DNA of 64,000 nt from Ostrinia nubilalis (GCF_963855985.1 NC_087092.1:12958001-13022000), one strand, 5' to 3'. Shown: positions 19,898 through 29,837, numbered from the stretch's first letter. Notes: generated by a model from the sequence alone, not told the origin. Numbers and translations: made by a program.

Positions 19898-20046
19898 ATC
19901 AGGAACATTGTTATCCTGGATTGAAGAGACAGCGTTGTAAGTAAAAAAAGAAGAAACAAAATTTAGCCAATTTTGCCACTCAGATGCATTGAATTTTTTA
20001 GATTTGTGAGTCAGCTTATCGGTGTCATTCCTCCAATCCAGGTTGA

Positions 20047-21408
20047 CTAGTTTTTTTGGTTTAAATTACCACTTTTCGGGTTACAGTCAGGACAATTAGG
20101 ATACTTGAAATCCTTTTTACCGCACCCAAAGCAGACAATGTATCTGTCTTTACGACAAGTTTTCAGTGTATGGCCGTTTATTCTGCACCTCCGGCAAAAG
20201 CCTTGTGAAGGATTCGGAGTAATAACATTAACATTATTGATATCGTCTGGTTCAGAATTATTTCCACTTTGTATGGCAGCTACTGTTGTATTTTTATAGT
20301 TAGTGTTATTATTAGACTTGTAATTAGAATAAGGTTTATTTTGTTGATTTTTGTAATTGTTATTTGTAAAAGTTGTACTATGTTTGTAAGCGAATTCAGG
20401 AGCGAGCGTATTGCTAGATGCTCGAGGAGGCTCCTGAAAGGATGAGAATCTAGATTGTATATTTTCAAAATTTCGACATATTGATACCAGGTCGTCTATA
20501 CTTTTAATTTCGGGAGAAGCAGCCAATGTATTCGCGTAACAGGGGCGAATATTATGAAGAATAACTTCTAATTTTTCTTCATCAGAAAAGGGTTTGGAAA
20601 GGCGAGAAAACAAGCCATGCATTATGGAAGTGTAAATTATAATATTTTCTTTTTCGCCTTGTGTGCGCGACCTAATTTCAGCAGCGAGGCGATAATCATA
20701 GTCACTGCTACTGAAGTCCTTTTTGAGAATGGTACACAACTCTTGCCATGTGCCTACGCGATCTTTGTTATATCGGTACCAGTGAAGTGCATCATCTGTG
20801 AATATCTCGTAAGCTAATGACAGAATTTTTTCGAAAGAAATACCTCGCGATTGAACAAACTCTTCAGTTTTTTGGATAAAGGAGTGTACACAAGTTTTTC
20901 CTGAAAATTTTAGTTTCGCTATGTCTGAAGTCAGACTGCGCTCACAAGATACCGAAATAGCAGGTGAATCGACATTAGAAGTAGCAGATGTGGAAGGAGC
21001 GTTAGAGATCGATAATTGGCTTTTTAAGACGGTGAGATCTTTGTATTGCGAGTTAAAATTAGATGTGCACACCTTGTAAACGTCAGCGACTTCAGGAGTG
21101 TTGGTAATCCTATTGATGCGGTGATATAGGTGGTTAAGTAGTGTCTCTGTTCGAAGAAATAGATTTTTATCAAATTTAGTTTTTAAAGTAATAATGTTAT
21201 TTTGAGACTTTAGCAGAGACTCTTTTACAAATTTGAGATCCTCGTTTGGTTCTAAGTGTGATTCTAGTATGTCTTCAGGTTCAATGTGAGTTAATTTGGA
21301 AATTTGTTTACGTAGATCCGATACGGAATCACCGGATCCGCCTCGTAGTTCAACCTCATATTCGAGTTCTGCCTTTTGTAGCGAAAAGAATTTAATTGGG
21401 TATGACAT
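20047..21408 (-). CDS. gag: Gag protein, gypsy element B
   Basis: 453 aa, ATG at 21406-21408, TAG at 20047-20049. A Gag capsid-like helical region (~residues 165-320, with FSGKTCVHSFIQKTEEF and ALHWYRYNKDRVGTW) is followed by an Asn-rich linker. Then come one CCHC knuckle (CRRCRINGHTLKTC) and a Cys cluster without His (CFGCGKKDFKYPNCPDC) of the same form as in element A. The last codons before the stop contain the heptamer A AAA AAC in phase for a -1 shift. Gag would assemble the virus-like particle. Confidence 0.93.
   Translation of the reverse strand: MSYPIKFFSLQKAELEYEVELRGGSGDSVSDLRKQISKLTHIEPEDILESHLEPNEDLKFVKESLLKSQNNIITLKTKFDKNLFLRTETLLNHLYHRINRITNTPEVADVYKVCTSNFNSQYKDLTVLKSQLSISNAPSTSATSNVDSPAISVSCERSLTSDIAKLKFSGKTCVHSFIQKTEEFVQSRGISFEKILSLAYEIFTDDALHWYRYNKDRVGTWQELCTILKKDFSSSDYDYRLAAEIRSRTQGEKENIIIYTSIMHGLFSRLSKPFSDEEKLEVILHNIRPCYANTLAASPEIKSIDDLVSICRNFENIQSRFSSFQEPPRASSNTLAPEFAYKHSTTFTNNNYKNQQNKPYSNYKSNNNTNYKNTTVAAIQSGNNSEPDDINNVNVITPNPSQGFCRRCRINGHTLKTCRKDRYIVCFGCGKKDFKYPNCPDCNPKSGNLNQKN
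20050..20056 (-). promoter_or_regulatory. Probable -1 ribosomal frameshift site at the gag stop
   Basis: On the minus strand the heptamer A AAA AAC is in the canonical X XXY YYZ phase of the gag frame, directly before the gag TAG. Slipping back one base enters the pol frame, which is open from about 20065. The same heptamer is a known slip site in other retroelements, including MMTV gag-pro. I did not establish a downstream pseudoknot. Confidence 0.75.
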
Positions 21409-21730
21409 TTTTACTCGGGTGTGTGTTGCAAAATTTAGAAAACTAAACTACAACAATGATCATAAAAGCGAAATCAATGCGTGGTAATATTATAATTATG
21501 TTGTGCTATGTTAGCACTTACAATTTATTTAATTTACAATTTTTATAATTTAAAATTACAGATTATACTAGTTTGATGTACAGTATATACCACACAAGGA
21601 TGACAGAGTTAGCAAAAATCAGCCTTACAACTAGGGTTTAGAAAGCCAACACCAAAAAAAAACCATTAAATGCTTTAAGAAATCTCAGTAGCGTTTCGGT
21701 TGAGATAAAAATACCTTGAATGGGCGCCAT

Positions 21731-23075
21731 TGTACCATCCTTCTAGATATGACGGTAACAAAATCTATATAAGAGAGAAAAAAAGGAAACAAAAGAAGTT
21801 GCTAAATCTATTTATTAATTAATTTAATTCTCAGGGAGTGAGTTCCTAAAATTAGTCTCAACCGACGCACTACTAAAGTCTCTAAAATCCAACCGCACTG
21901 TCCTTGGTTCGCTCGTAGTGGCAGCAGCGACAAGCAACGCTTGCCACGTCAGGTTCGGCGTCGCGGGGCAGGCGACAGACGATGGTCGCACCGCAGCGGT
22001 TCTCTTGACGGAGGAAGGAGCCCTGTAATCCACGTCATCGGTCGTTTTATTGAATGTCCGATTTTATAGTTTAGCTGCGACATCAGCTTTAAAGCGAAGC
22101 AGGGGAAAGATTTGTGCAAGAAATAGTAATTAATGATGCGGCAGCCAAACAAAATCAACTTTAAAAATAAATAATTCATTTTATCCACTAATACTGAGAC
22201 TATAAGAATTTACTAAGTAGGTACTGAACTACTGAGTAAATATTTCACATTTGTTTGTGTAATATTCCTATTTTTAAGTACTAAAGTTATTTAATAATCA
22301 GCTTAACTAATTAAAGTAATCTATGGTAATAGTTAACAATATAATTTACAATTAAATAAAGTTTCTAAGGTGACATGCACAATTCGATGACCATCGAAGG
22401 TCAAAGGTCATGTCAGGAACCATTTTGACTTATGCCTATGTGCGTAAAATAAAAGAGGATTCTGCATAGAACGTTTCAATACATACGTTTACCAATTAAT
22501 AGGAGTAATAAAAATAATTAAATACGCACTACTCATGCGAGCACTAAAATCTTATATCTACGTAAGCACTTACCTACTAGGCAACTAGTTAAGCACTAAA
22601 ACTAGGTGGGATAGGTATTAAAATTAATTACAACACTCACCCGAGACTGGGGAAGCACAACAAGTAATTTAAATAAATCGATAAGTATTAGGAAGTTCGA
22701 CCTCGTGGATCGCGAGTAATATTTTTCTAAGCGAGGTGTACGTCCGTGCGTTTAGAAGCTTCGCAGGGACTGCGAGTGACATAAGCGCCGAGCCGAGCCG
22801 GTCGTAAGTTGCTCCCGTGCATTGAATGCATAGGAAGCGTTCACTCACAAGGTCATAATCTGACGTTCACTGAGCGCGCAATCCAAATAATTTAAATAAC
22901 ATCTTTGCGCTCGCGCCGGACTAAGCTTACAATATGTACAGTTTTAGTTGTTAAATTCAATGTAAATATAGTTAATAAGATATATTTGTTTTATATTTGT
23001 TTAGTTTTTAAGTAGTTTTGAGTTTTAAGTTAAGTTGTAATAGTTTTAAGTTGAGTAATTTAACGAGCCGTTACA
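21731..23075 (-). repeat. 5' LTR of gypsy element B
   Basis: 1,345 bases, the partner of 15406-16750, with TG...CA ends on the minus strand and CATA just outside (23076-23079). It should hold the element's promoter. Confidence 0.93.
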
Positions 23076-23635
23076 CATAGATAAAAAAGTATATTTTATA
23101 ACAGTGCTTTCAGTCGAAAAAATATTCCCTGAAAGTGGTAGGTACAAGTACAAGTAACTAGTACTTACCTAAGTGACGCACTGGAAAAAAATGGTTCAGA
23201 ATAGTTCAGATACTACTATAATTTTATACTATTAAGTTTTATCATACGTCACTTTCAAATTTTAAAAAATCAGCAATAGTAAATTCGTCAGCGTGTAGAG
23301 GAAAAAACTCATTCTTAATAATCTATGGTTCTAAATGTCAACGACCAAATCACAAAAATGTGTACTGTCAGCAATACTTTATCAACAATTTAATAAATAT
23401 TACCGAATAAATTCTCTATCTGGCCTGTAATTATCCTATGTATAACTAAATTTTATGTAAGAAAACTAAACAAATAATAACAAAAAGTGGTAAAATGGTT
23501 TTCTTAGGATAGTAACATCGTGTGAATTTTTTGTGACATTTCGTCGGCGATCCGCAGCTGACTTCAGTTGAGTTGCGTGCGTGTGCGAGCCCGAGACGTA
23601 CCGCGTCTGCGCCGCCGTAAATAAATAATTACACA
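23076..23635 (+). promoter_or_regulatory. Remainder of duplicated block and promoter of the 23636 gene
   Basis: 23076-23140 continues the block split by gypsy B (ATATTCCCTGAAAGTGG). From 23411 the sequence parallels the promoter of the 12528 gene: CTGTAATTATC, TCTTAGGATAG (23512), GACATTTCGTC (23535) and the initiator TCAGT at 23564-23568 in ACTTCAGTTGAG. The 5' UTR would be about 70 bases. The region between 23141 and 23410 is unrecognised. Confidence 0.6.
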
Positions 23636-25003
23636 ATGTTAAAGTTAACTCGTGCGCTGCTATGCGCACTCCTAGTGCTAGCTGCATTAGGACCTATAAG
23701 TGGTGGAAAGTTCGGTGGAAGTAGAAGTGGTGGATTCGGTCGCGGTGGAGGACATTCTTACCCAAGCTCACACTCTGGGCTCTCAGGAAGCGGCTCAAGG
23801 CATTCCGGCGGACTTTCTGGTGGAGGCCACGGATACCCATCGTCGGGCGGTAGCCACAGTTATCCTTCATCGGGTGGTAGCCACAGTTATCCCTCATCTG
23901 GTGGTAGCCACAGCTATCCATCATCTGGTGGTAGTCACGGCTATCCATCATCAAGCGGCAGTCATGGATATCCATCGTCAGGATCAGGACTATCAGGATC
24001 AGGAGGCAGTCATAGCTATCCGTCTTCGGGAGGAAAATCAGGAACAGGATCACACTCATACCCCTCCGGTGGTGGACTCTCTGGGGGACATTCCCAGAGC
24101 AATAAATATCCTAATAGAGGAATATCTGGTGGTACGCACACCACCCATACCACCATCAACCACAACTACAACTACGCGCCACCGAAACAAATCAGCTATG
24201 CCGCCGCCCCTGGACAGCGACCGGTTTCTTATCCAGTTTACCATGGCGCTCCGCCGACCTACGTGTATCAATACAAAAATTCAGGAAGTAAATACGGTAC
24301 TTTACTTGCTGGCTTGGCACTTTTGAACCTTGGCGCACTTGGAGCTACAGCTTACGCAGTTAGCCAGAACCATAATTCGCATTCAAGTGGAACAAACAGC
24401 TACAAGCCACAGCCAGGTGAATATTGTAAATTTGGCGTGAAGAAAGACAATGGTGATTATGAGGAAACCAGAATCGACTGTCAATTGATAACTAGTTTCA
24501 TCCTGCAAAGTCAAGGTACCACAGCTCCGGCTGGAGGCACTAACTCGACCGTCGTCACCACCAGCACGAATGTCACTGTAGTGAACATAACAAACGGCGT
24601 GGTGGAACAGCAGACTACGACTCCGCAACCGGTTTTGTACCAAATGTTGGCGAATGGTACTCTTGTTCCTGTGAATGTTACTCTTCCCGGTGCAGTAAAT
24701 ACGACAGCTGTTAATGGTACGGACGCGTCAAACGGCACCGTGACGTCATCGATGACCGTGACGACAACAACGACTAATACGACAGTGACAAATGCTCTTG
24801 ACGTGAAAGGGAAGGAGATTCAAGTAACGCCGGGGATGCAATGCTTTGTGATGAGGCATACGCCGACTACAAACATGAGGAAGGCAGTGCCCTGTGGCTT
24901 GCTGCAGTCCTACGCCGATCAGTCCATCAAGAAAAACTCTGCTGCTAGAAACATACCAACTTTCACATTGCTGTGTGCCGTCGTTGCATATTTATTTCAC
25001 TAA
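23636..25003 (+). CDS. GPI-anchored Gly-rich repeat glycoprotein of the four-Cys-module family
   Basis: 455 aa. Signal peptide 1-23 (MLKLTRALLCALLVLAALGP). Residues ~24-160 are Gly/Ser/His/Tyr-rich with at least seven units of the GGSHSYPSS type, encoded by near-identical ~30-base DNA repeats (about 23823-23990). A conserved linker (APGQRPVSYPVYH) leads to the hydrophobic segment SGSKYGTLLAGLALLNLGAL at ~216-235. Cys pairs are C264/C282 and C403/C420. Between them lie nine N-X-S/T sites. The C-terminal 15 residues (PTFTLLCAVVAYLFH) after a small-residue stretch form a GPI-attachment signal. AATAAA at 25336-25341. The order signal, Gly/His repeats, hydrophobic segment, glycosylated Cys domain, GPI tail is that of PrP/Shadoo; this is a likeness in layout only. 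Function unknown; the mature protein should sit on the cell surface. Confidence 0.87.
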   Translation: MLKLTRALLCALLVLAALGPISGGKFGGSRSGGFGRGGGHSYPSSHSGLSGSGSRHSGGLSGGGHGYPSSGGSHSYPSSGGSHSYPSSGGSHSYPSSGGSHGYPSSSGSHGYPSSGSGLSGSGGSHSYPSSGGKSGTGSHSYPSGGGLSGGHSQSNKYPNRGISGGTHTTHTTINHNYNYAPPKQISYAAAPGQRPVSYPVYHGAPPTYVYQYKNSGSKYGTLLAGLALLNLGALGATAYAVSQNHNSHSSGTNSYKPQPGEYCKFGVKKDNGDYEETRIDCQLITSFILQSQGTTAPAGGTNSTVVTTSTNVTVVNITNGVVEQQTTTPQPVLYQMLANGTLVPVNVTLPGAVNTTAVNGTDASNGTVTSSMTVTTTTTNTTVTNALDVKGKEIQVTPGMQCFVMRHTPTTNMRKAVPCGLLQSYADQSIKKNSAARNIPTFTLLCAVVAYLFH

Positions 25004-25617
25004 CATGTGTGTATATTGATAGTGCCAACATGAATTAGTGTGAGTGAGACATTCAGCTGCGCGAAATATTGGTAGCTAGGTCTTAAGTGATCATATTTTT
25101 ATTTTCTACTAGTACTTACATAATATCTGTTTGTGCATTATCAAAATCAGTTAGTACTAATATTACAACTGCATAAATTATGTTTTTCTATTTGCATCGT
25201 TAATTTACCGCTGTCCTGTCCTAGTTAGTGTAAGTAAATGATAATCTCGAAGGTTCTTACTTGAGTGGGGTTAAAAATTTCTTAACATAAAATGCCATTT
25301 ATCTATTACTTTTATTTATCTCTACTTAATTCGTAAATAAAGTGTAAATTTTGTCCACAATGTTATGATTGGCTAGTCAGTTACTAAGCAGCTAATTACC
25401 GCTAATTTACGGTTATTACTGGATACCCTATACATACATCCGACTTTAATACACTGTAGAAAACCTAACACTAAAAAATAATGTATAATGGAACAAAATA
25501 ATTTCTCTAAAAAATTAAAATGCATGGAAAATTATTCAGTAAATCAGAATAAGTATCTAGTTTACCAAGGTCATCTACCTTTGTGTACACTGATATAAAA
25601 AATCAGAAAGTACCTAA
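25004..25617. other. 3' UTR and intergenic sequence
   Basis: AATAGTGCCAACAT-like sequence at 25018-25033 is shared with the 3' UTR of the paralog, and the polyadenylation signal is at 25336-25341. Otherwise nothing is recognised. Confidence 0.45.
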
Positions 25618-25893
25618 TAAGTATAAATAGACGGGACTTTACTAGCTGGCCTGGCGTTGGTAAACCTTGCAGCTTTTTCAGGCAACTCCAGTTTATCAAA
25701 CTTATCATTCGCATTCTATAAATTATACGTCCTAATGTAAATTTGACGACAAAAAAGTCGCGATTATGAGGAAAACAGAATTTGATTGTTAATTTGATAA
25801 TCTTAAATTAAACAATATAACGACAGCTCTGAACTGTGGTACTTGCTGACTGTAGTCACCACTATCACAAAATTGTTGTAAATAACGAATGGG
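25618..25893 (+). pseudogene. Decayed copy of the four-Cys-module gene
   Basis: Several blocks align in order with the 23636 gene: ACGGGACTTTACTAGCTGGC with the TLLAGLA segment, GATTATGAGGAAAACAGAAT with GDYEETRI, GATTGTTAATTTGATAA with DCQLIT, and GTAGTCACCACTATCAC with the VVTTSTN stretch. Stops and deletions destroy the frame. No signal peptide, repeats or second Cys pair were found, so this is the middle of a third tandem copy. A LINE fragment follows at once. Confidence 0.75.
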
Positions 25894-25955
25894 AAGATTG
25901 GGCAGGCCTCTCACTAGGTGGACTGACGATCTGGTGAAGGACGCGGGAAGAAGCA
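25894..25955 (+). mobile_element. LINE 3'-end fragment
   Basis: GGCAGGCCTCTCACTAGGTG and GACTGACGATCTGGTGAAGG encode the GRPLTRWTDDLVKDAG end typical of a Lepidoptera reverse transcriptase. It is the same family as the fragment at 59530-59716. Confidence 0.55.
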
Positions 25956-26068
25956 AGCATATTATGTATTTCACTATCGATATCTTAAACTGTGAAAAAC
26001 GAACGTCCAATTTTATTAAGATCTACTTTATGTTTATTATTCCTCAATGATGCATTTGTTTCTCAATT

Positions 26069-26194
26069 ATAAGGCTGAGTTGCATCACCTAACTTTAACC
26101 GTAACTATAACGAAAACCGGTGTGTTTCGTATGACGATTGACAGCTTTTTGACGTTTGTCAAAGTTAAAGTAAGATGATGCAACCCAGCCTTAG
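26069..26194. mobile_element. Short MITE, copy 1
   Basis: AAGGCTGAGTTGCATCA at 26071 is mirrored by TGATGCAACCCAGCCTT ending near 26192, with TTA/TTA at the edges suggesting a TA-type duplication. The interior has TTTAACCGTAACTATAAC and TTGACGTTTGTCAAAGTTA. Relatives lie at 26596 and 30738. Confidence 0.65.
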
Positions 26195-26595
26195 ACTTGA
26201 GAATGATTGTGTAGTGTAAGATTATTGTTGTCTCTTATTATTATTTTATCTCAGACTCAAAATTGCCCTCAATTAAAATATAATAATTAAAACCACAGAG
26301 TGGGTTTTCAAAAGACATTAATTCCGATGAACATGTTTGTAACTTCTATATTAGTTTTAGATTCGGTGATCAGACTTTTACAACATCACAGATTGTTTTC
26401 ATCTGACTATTGAAAAGATCTTTACTATTTCTTATTATGTACTTAGTATTAATTTTAAAAATGTATGGCCAATGTGTGATATAAAATAAACACTGTTGTT
26501 GTTTTTTCGACTGAATTAATGCGTGTTATTTGACTCTACCAGAGTTATTACTATGTATAAGTTAAACGCGCGTTGAACACATTAAAATTAACATT

Positions 26596-26710
26596 AAGGC
26601 TGAGTCGCATAGGTACTACCTTTCTTTATCCGTTACTATAACCATAACCGGTGATTTTTTGTATGAAGTTTGACAGACATTGACGTTTGTTAAAGTTATA
26701 GTGCGATGGT
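26596..26710. mobile_element. Short MITE, copy 2 (decayed)
   Basis: Begins AAGGCTGAGTCGCATAGG and shares CCGTTACTATAACCATAACC, TTGTATGAAGTTTGACAGAC and TTGTTAAAGTTATAGTGCGA with copies at 26069 and 30738. The right terminal repeat is eroded. Confidence 0.55.
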
Positions 26711-27396
26711 TTTAAACGTGTCAACGCGCGCTTAACTTTTTATAATAACCCCTAGCTGTCTCACAAAACAGTTTTTTTCCTGTCAGTGTGCGCATCTGCG
26801 TCATCAGGCATCGCAAACATAATAAGATCCTATTCATAATAATGAGCGTTTTCGAACGATACCTAAGCCAAATAAGGTGACCCATCCCTTCTATTATAAT
26901 GGTACTTGACCGTGATTGCCTTAAATTTCCACAAAGGGATATCACATAGGTACCTACTACTCGTACAACCGATTGTGTGGGACGGTGTTACGCCTTTATT
27001 CTTTAGTAAGTATGCAATTTGGAGAACTTTGGTCTATATAAAAAGTAATACAATTTCTTTTTTGTCTTCGGCTCATAGCTCCAGTGGATTGGTTTCAAAA
27101 ATACTGAGTAAGTGTCCTAACTCAACCAGTACACAAATTCTCAATCGAATAGGTACACACGCCCACACTGTTAACTATCCATTTCCGTTTTTGCTCTCGC
27201 TCTAATCAAATGGCGATTCTTTGCGATAGAACGAGATGACATGACTTTCAATGGGCAGGTAACACTGTTGGCGATAGTACCTATTTGATTAATTCAAAAG
27301 TTTTCCGCCATCCGTATCTAAACCGTTCTAAGGGCATTTTAGGGATGTTTCCTGGGTCAAAAAGCAAGAGTTTTAATTAGTCCGTCAGTTAACTTA
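26711..27396. other. Intergenic, nothing recognised
   Basis: No credible exon. A 99-codon plus-strand frame at 26906-27205 has no recognisable features. The region ends in the LINE target duplication GTCAGTTAACTTA (27384-27396). Confidence 0.4.
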
Positions 27397-28898
27397 GTTA
27401 GTTAGTTTTGCAGGGCAATCGAATACCGCACTTAGCCTCATGATAGGGCCATTGTGCGCGATTTGTGGTTTATCTTCCTACTCCAACCACCCGAGATCCC
27501 CCCAGAAGGCGAGCAGCCCGTCCAGGCTGCTGCAGGCTTCCTGTAGCGACGACGGTGATCGAAGAAATTGAGCCCGTTGTTCTTCCACGCTACTGCACTC
27601 CATGAGCACATGCTGCGGTGTTTCCTCTGCCTCCATGCACCCCCTGCATAGTGGGCTGTCTGTGACACCTATATTGTATAGGTGCTTGTTTAGCATACAG
27701 TGTCCGGTTATGACACTTAGGACCTTGCGGATGCTGTCCCTGTTTAGTCTGATGAGGCTGCGGGAGAACTTTTTCGATACGTCCGGAACCGCATCTTTTG
27801 TTTGCCTGCATCCTTCGCTATTTTTCCATTCTGTGTGGTGTTTTTCTTCTGTTTTGGAACGCAGCCAGTTCCTGATCTGTGCTTGTGGTATCGGCAGTAT
27901 TGGTTCCGGGCCAAATACTGTTGTGTCCGAACCTCTTTTTGCCAGTTCATCCGCTGCGTCGTTGCCTAAAGAGTTACTGTGCCCTTTGATCCATTGCAGG
28001 GTAACTCCATTTACAGCTGCAATGTCTTGGAGCGCTTCATGGCATTCCAATATAAGGGCCGTTGTTATTGTGTTGCTTTTTAGCGCTTGCAGTACGGATG
28101 CACTATCCGAGATAATTCTTATGTTTAGACCTCGGATGTCTCTGGCTGTTACCGCCTGTGCTGCTTTGGTAATTCCAATGCATTCTGCTTGGAAAATTGT
28201 ATTGTGTTTATCTAATGTTGTTGATATTCTTATATTAAGATCATTCGAGAAGACACCAGCTCCTGTACCCGTTTGAGTTTTGGAGCCGTCCGTGTATATC
28301 CTAACTTCATTGATTCCAGAGTAATCTCGCGTCTCCGCTGTAAGTTGGATATTATATCTTCGGTCGAAAATGTGTTCACAGGGTATCCTGTCGATGGGTG
28401 CCTCAGTGAGAGGTATTTCTTTTATGGTTTTCTGCAGGATCGCAGAGTGTCCTGTCTCCTTGTTTTGCTTCCATAGGCCGTTTCCTTTAAGTCTTAGAGC
28501 GGCTGCTTGCGCTTCCTCCTGAATGATGAGATCTAAGGGTCTAAGATTCAGAAGGTACTCAAGTGATGCCGATGGTGTGGTTCTCATGCAACCAGTGGCC
28601 GCTATGCTTGCTAGACGTTGCAGGCTTTGGAGTTTTGATCTTACTGTGGATAGTTTTGTTCTGGGCCACCAGACAACTGATCCATAAGTGACAGAGGGCC
28701 TGATAACTGATGTGTAGAGCCAAAGTGTTATCTTAGGGTTAAGACCCCATCTGCTACCAATGAGTCTTTTACACTGATAAAATGCTATACAGGCCTTCTT
28801 TGTCTTGTTTTCAATGTGACTCGCCCAGTTCAATTTGTGGTCAAAGGTGATGCCCAGATACTTCACTTGTGTTGAGAGGGAGAGTTTTGTTTTAAAGA
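27397..28898 (-). mobile_element. 5'-truncated non-LTR retrotransposon (RT end plus RNase H)
   Basis: Flanked by a 13-base direct repeat, GTCAGTTAACTTA, at 27384-27396 and 28899-28911. The minus-strand 3' end is a (TAAC)n-like tail (27397-27410), as expected for target-primed insertion. The 5' end is cut inside the reverse transcriptase, so this copy is immobile. RNase H plus a C-terminal CCHC motif suggests an I/LOA-like lineage. Confidence 0.85.
27478..28895 (-). CDS. LINE ORF2 C-terminal part: RT thumb, RNase H, zinc motif (truncated)
   Basis: An open frame of about 470 codons enters at the truncation point (no real start; the GTG at 28866 is internal) and stops at 27478-27480. KYLGITFDHKLNW and VIRPSVTYGSVVWW are typical of the RT thumb region. 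RNase H follows: numbering from that GTG, D193 (YTDGS), E228 (QAECIG), D254 (ISDSAS) and D303 (GNDAADELA) form the D-E-D-D catalytic set. Near the end, CRGCMEAEETPQHVLMEC is the usual C-X2-C-X8-H-X4-C motif of such elements. The frame is uninterrupted, so the insertion is fairly recent, but the polymerase centre is absent. Confidence 0.88.
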
Positions 28899-28911
28899 GT
28901 CAGTTAACTTA

Positions 28912-29837
28912 TCAAAAAATACTCTACACGTATTTTTCACTTTTTCAAAGTAATGAAAATTTAAAGAGATAAAGCGCGCCAAAGTTCATAAGAAGAGGCC
29001 CGTGACGTCAATGCGTGCATAAAAGTGCCGCACGTTGTGACGTCGTGCGGAACTTCAACGCACCGTAACTATGTAATTATTTGTTAGATTGACAAATAAA
29101 AATATATGTGTCCAATATTTTTTGATATTAAACATTACGGACTAAAAAATTTTTTTAAGGCAACTAGCCTACAAGTGTTCAATCTAAACATTTCGTTGGA
29201 CAATTGCCAATATTTACATAAAAATATTTCAATACAATCCAATCTTACGCGTAGATTCGTGTTAGTGTGTTATTTTCAGTCAGGAAAACACAGAATTAAT
29301 TTATTTCAACATAAAAAGTATAACAGTGTTAGATAGCAATGTTATACACTGTGATTAAAGTCACACCATATTTATATTGACCAAACTTCCCTGTCCAGTG
29401 TTAATATAAAATGAGAGATCATGCTTGAATCACGATCAACTGAAAATAATCACTGAATTGACGACATAGGTAAAAAATAAATTGAGTAGGGATCAGCCCC
29501 CCTAGACAAAATGCAAAATATGACAGTTTTTATGTCGAAAGATGGTCGAAAAGCCTTTGGCTTGTCTAGACCCACAGGATATTCTTCGAAAATCGTTATT
29601 TAGTAATACATTACAGAAATAGTAAAAATACTTTTATGTCGTATTATTATATTATGCGCATTTATATAGGATTACAATAGTCCATTAGCATAAACTTCGT
29701 TGATATTACGAACGAATTTGAGATTATTCCGAATATTATACGACGTGAGGTCGAGTGTGATGCTCAACGACATATGATATTGCAAACCCTTTTCACTTTT
29801 GAGCTGTCACAGTAGGAAATAAGCTAATGGTAATTTA
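28912..29837. other. Gene-poor stretch with a CRE/TATA-like cluster
   Basis: Contains TGACGTCA (29003-29010), CATAAAAG (29019-29026) and TGACGTCG (29038-29045) within 45 bases, an island more GC-rich than its surroundings that could be a promoter. I found no exon attached to it. Confidence 0.3.

Larger units (their letters stand above)
15406..23075 (-). mobile_element. Apparently intact Ty3/gypsy LTR retrotransposon (element B)
   Basis: 7,670 bases on the minus strand: 5' LTR 21731-23075, primer-binding site just inside it (minus strand TGGCGCCCATTCAAGG at about 21714-21729, whose first nine bases fit a tRNA-Lys 3' end), gag 20047-21408, pol 16814-~20065, polypurine tract AAAAAGGGGGG (16753-16763), 3' LTR 15406-16750. 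The 4-bp target duplication is CATA. There is no env-like frame. Both frames are open, all catalytic residues are present and the LTRs look identical, so the insertion is young. It interrupts the block duplicated from 7951-8230. Confidence 0.95.
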
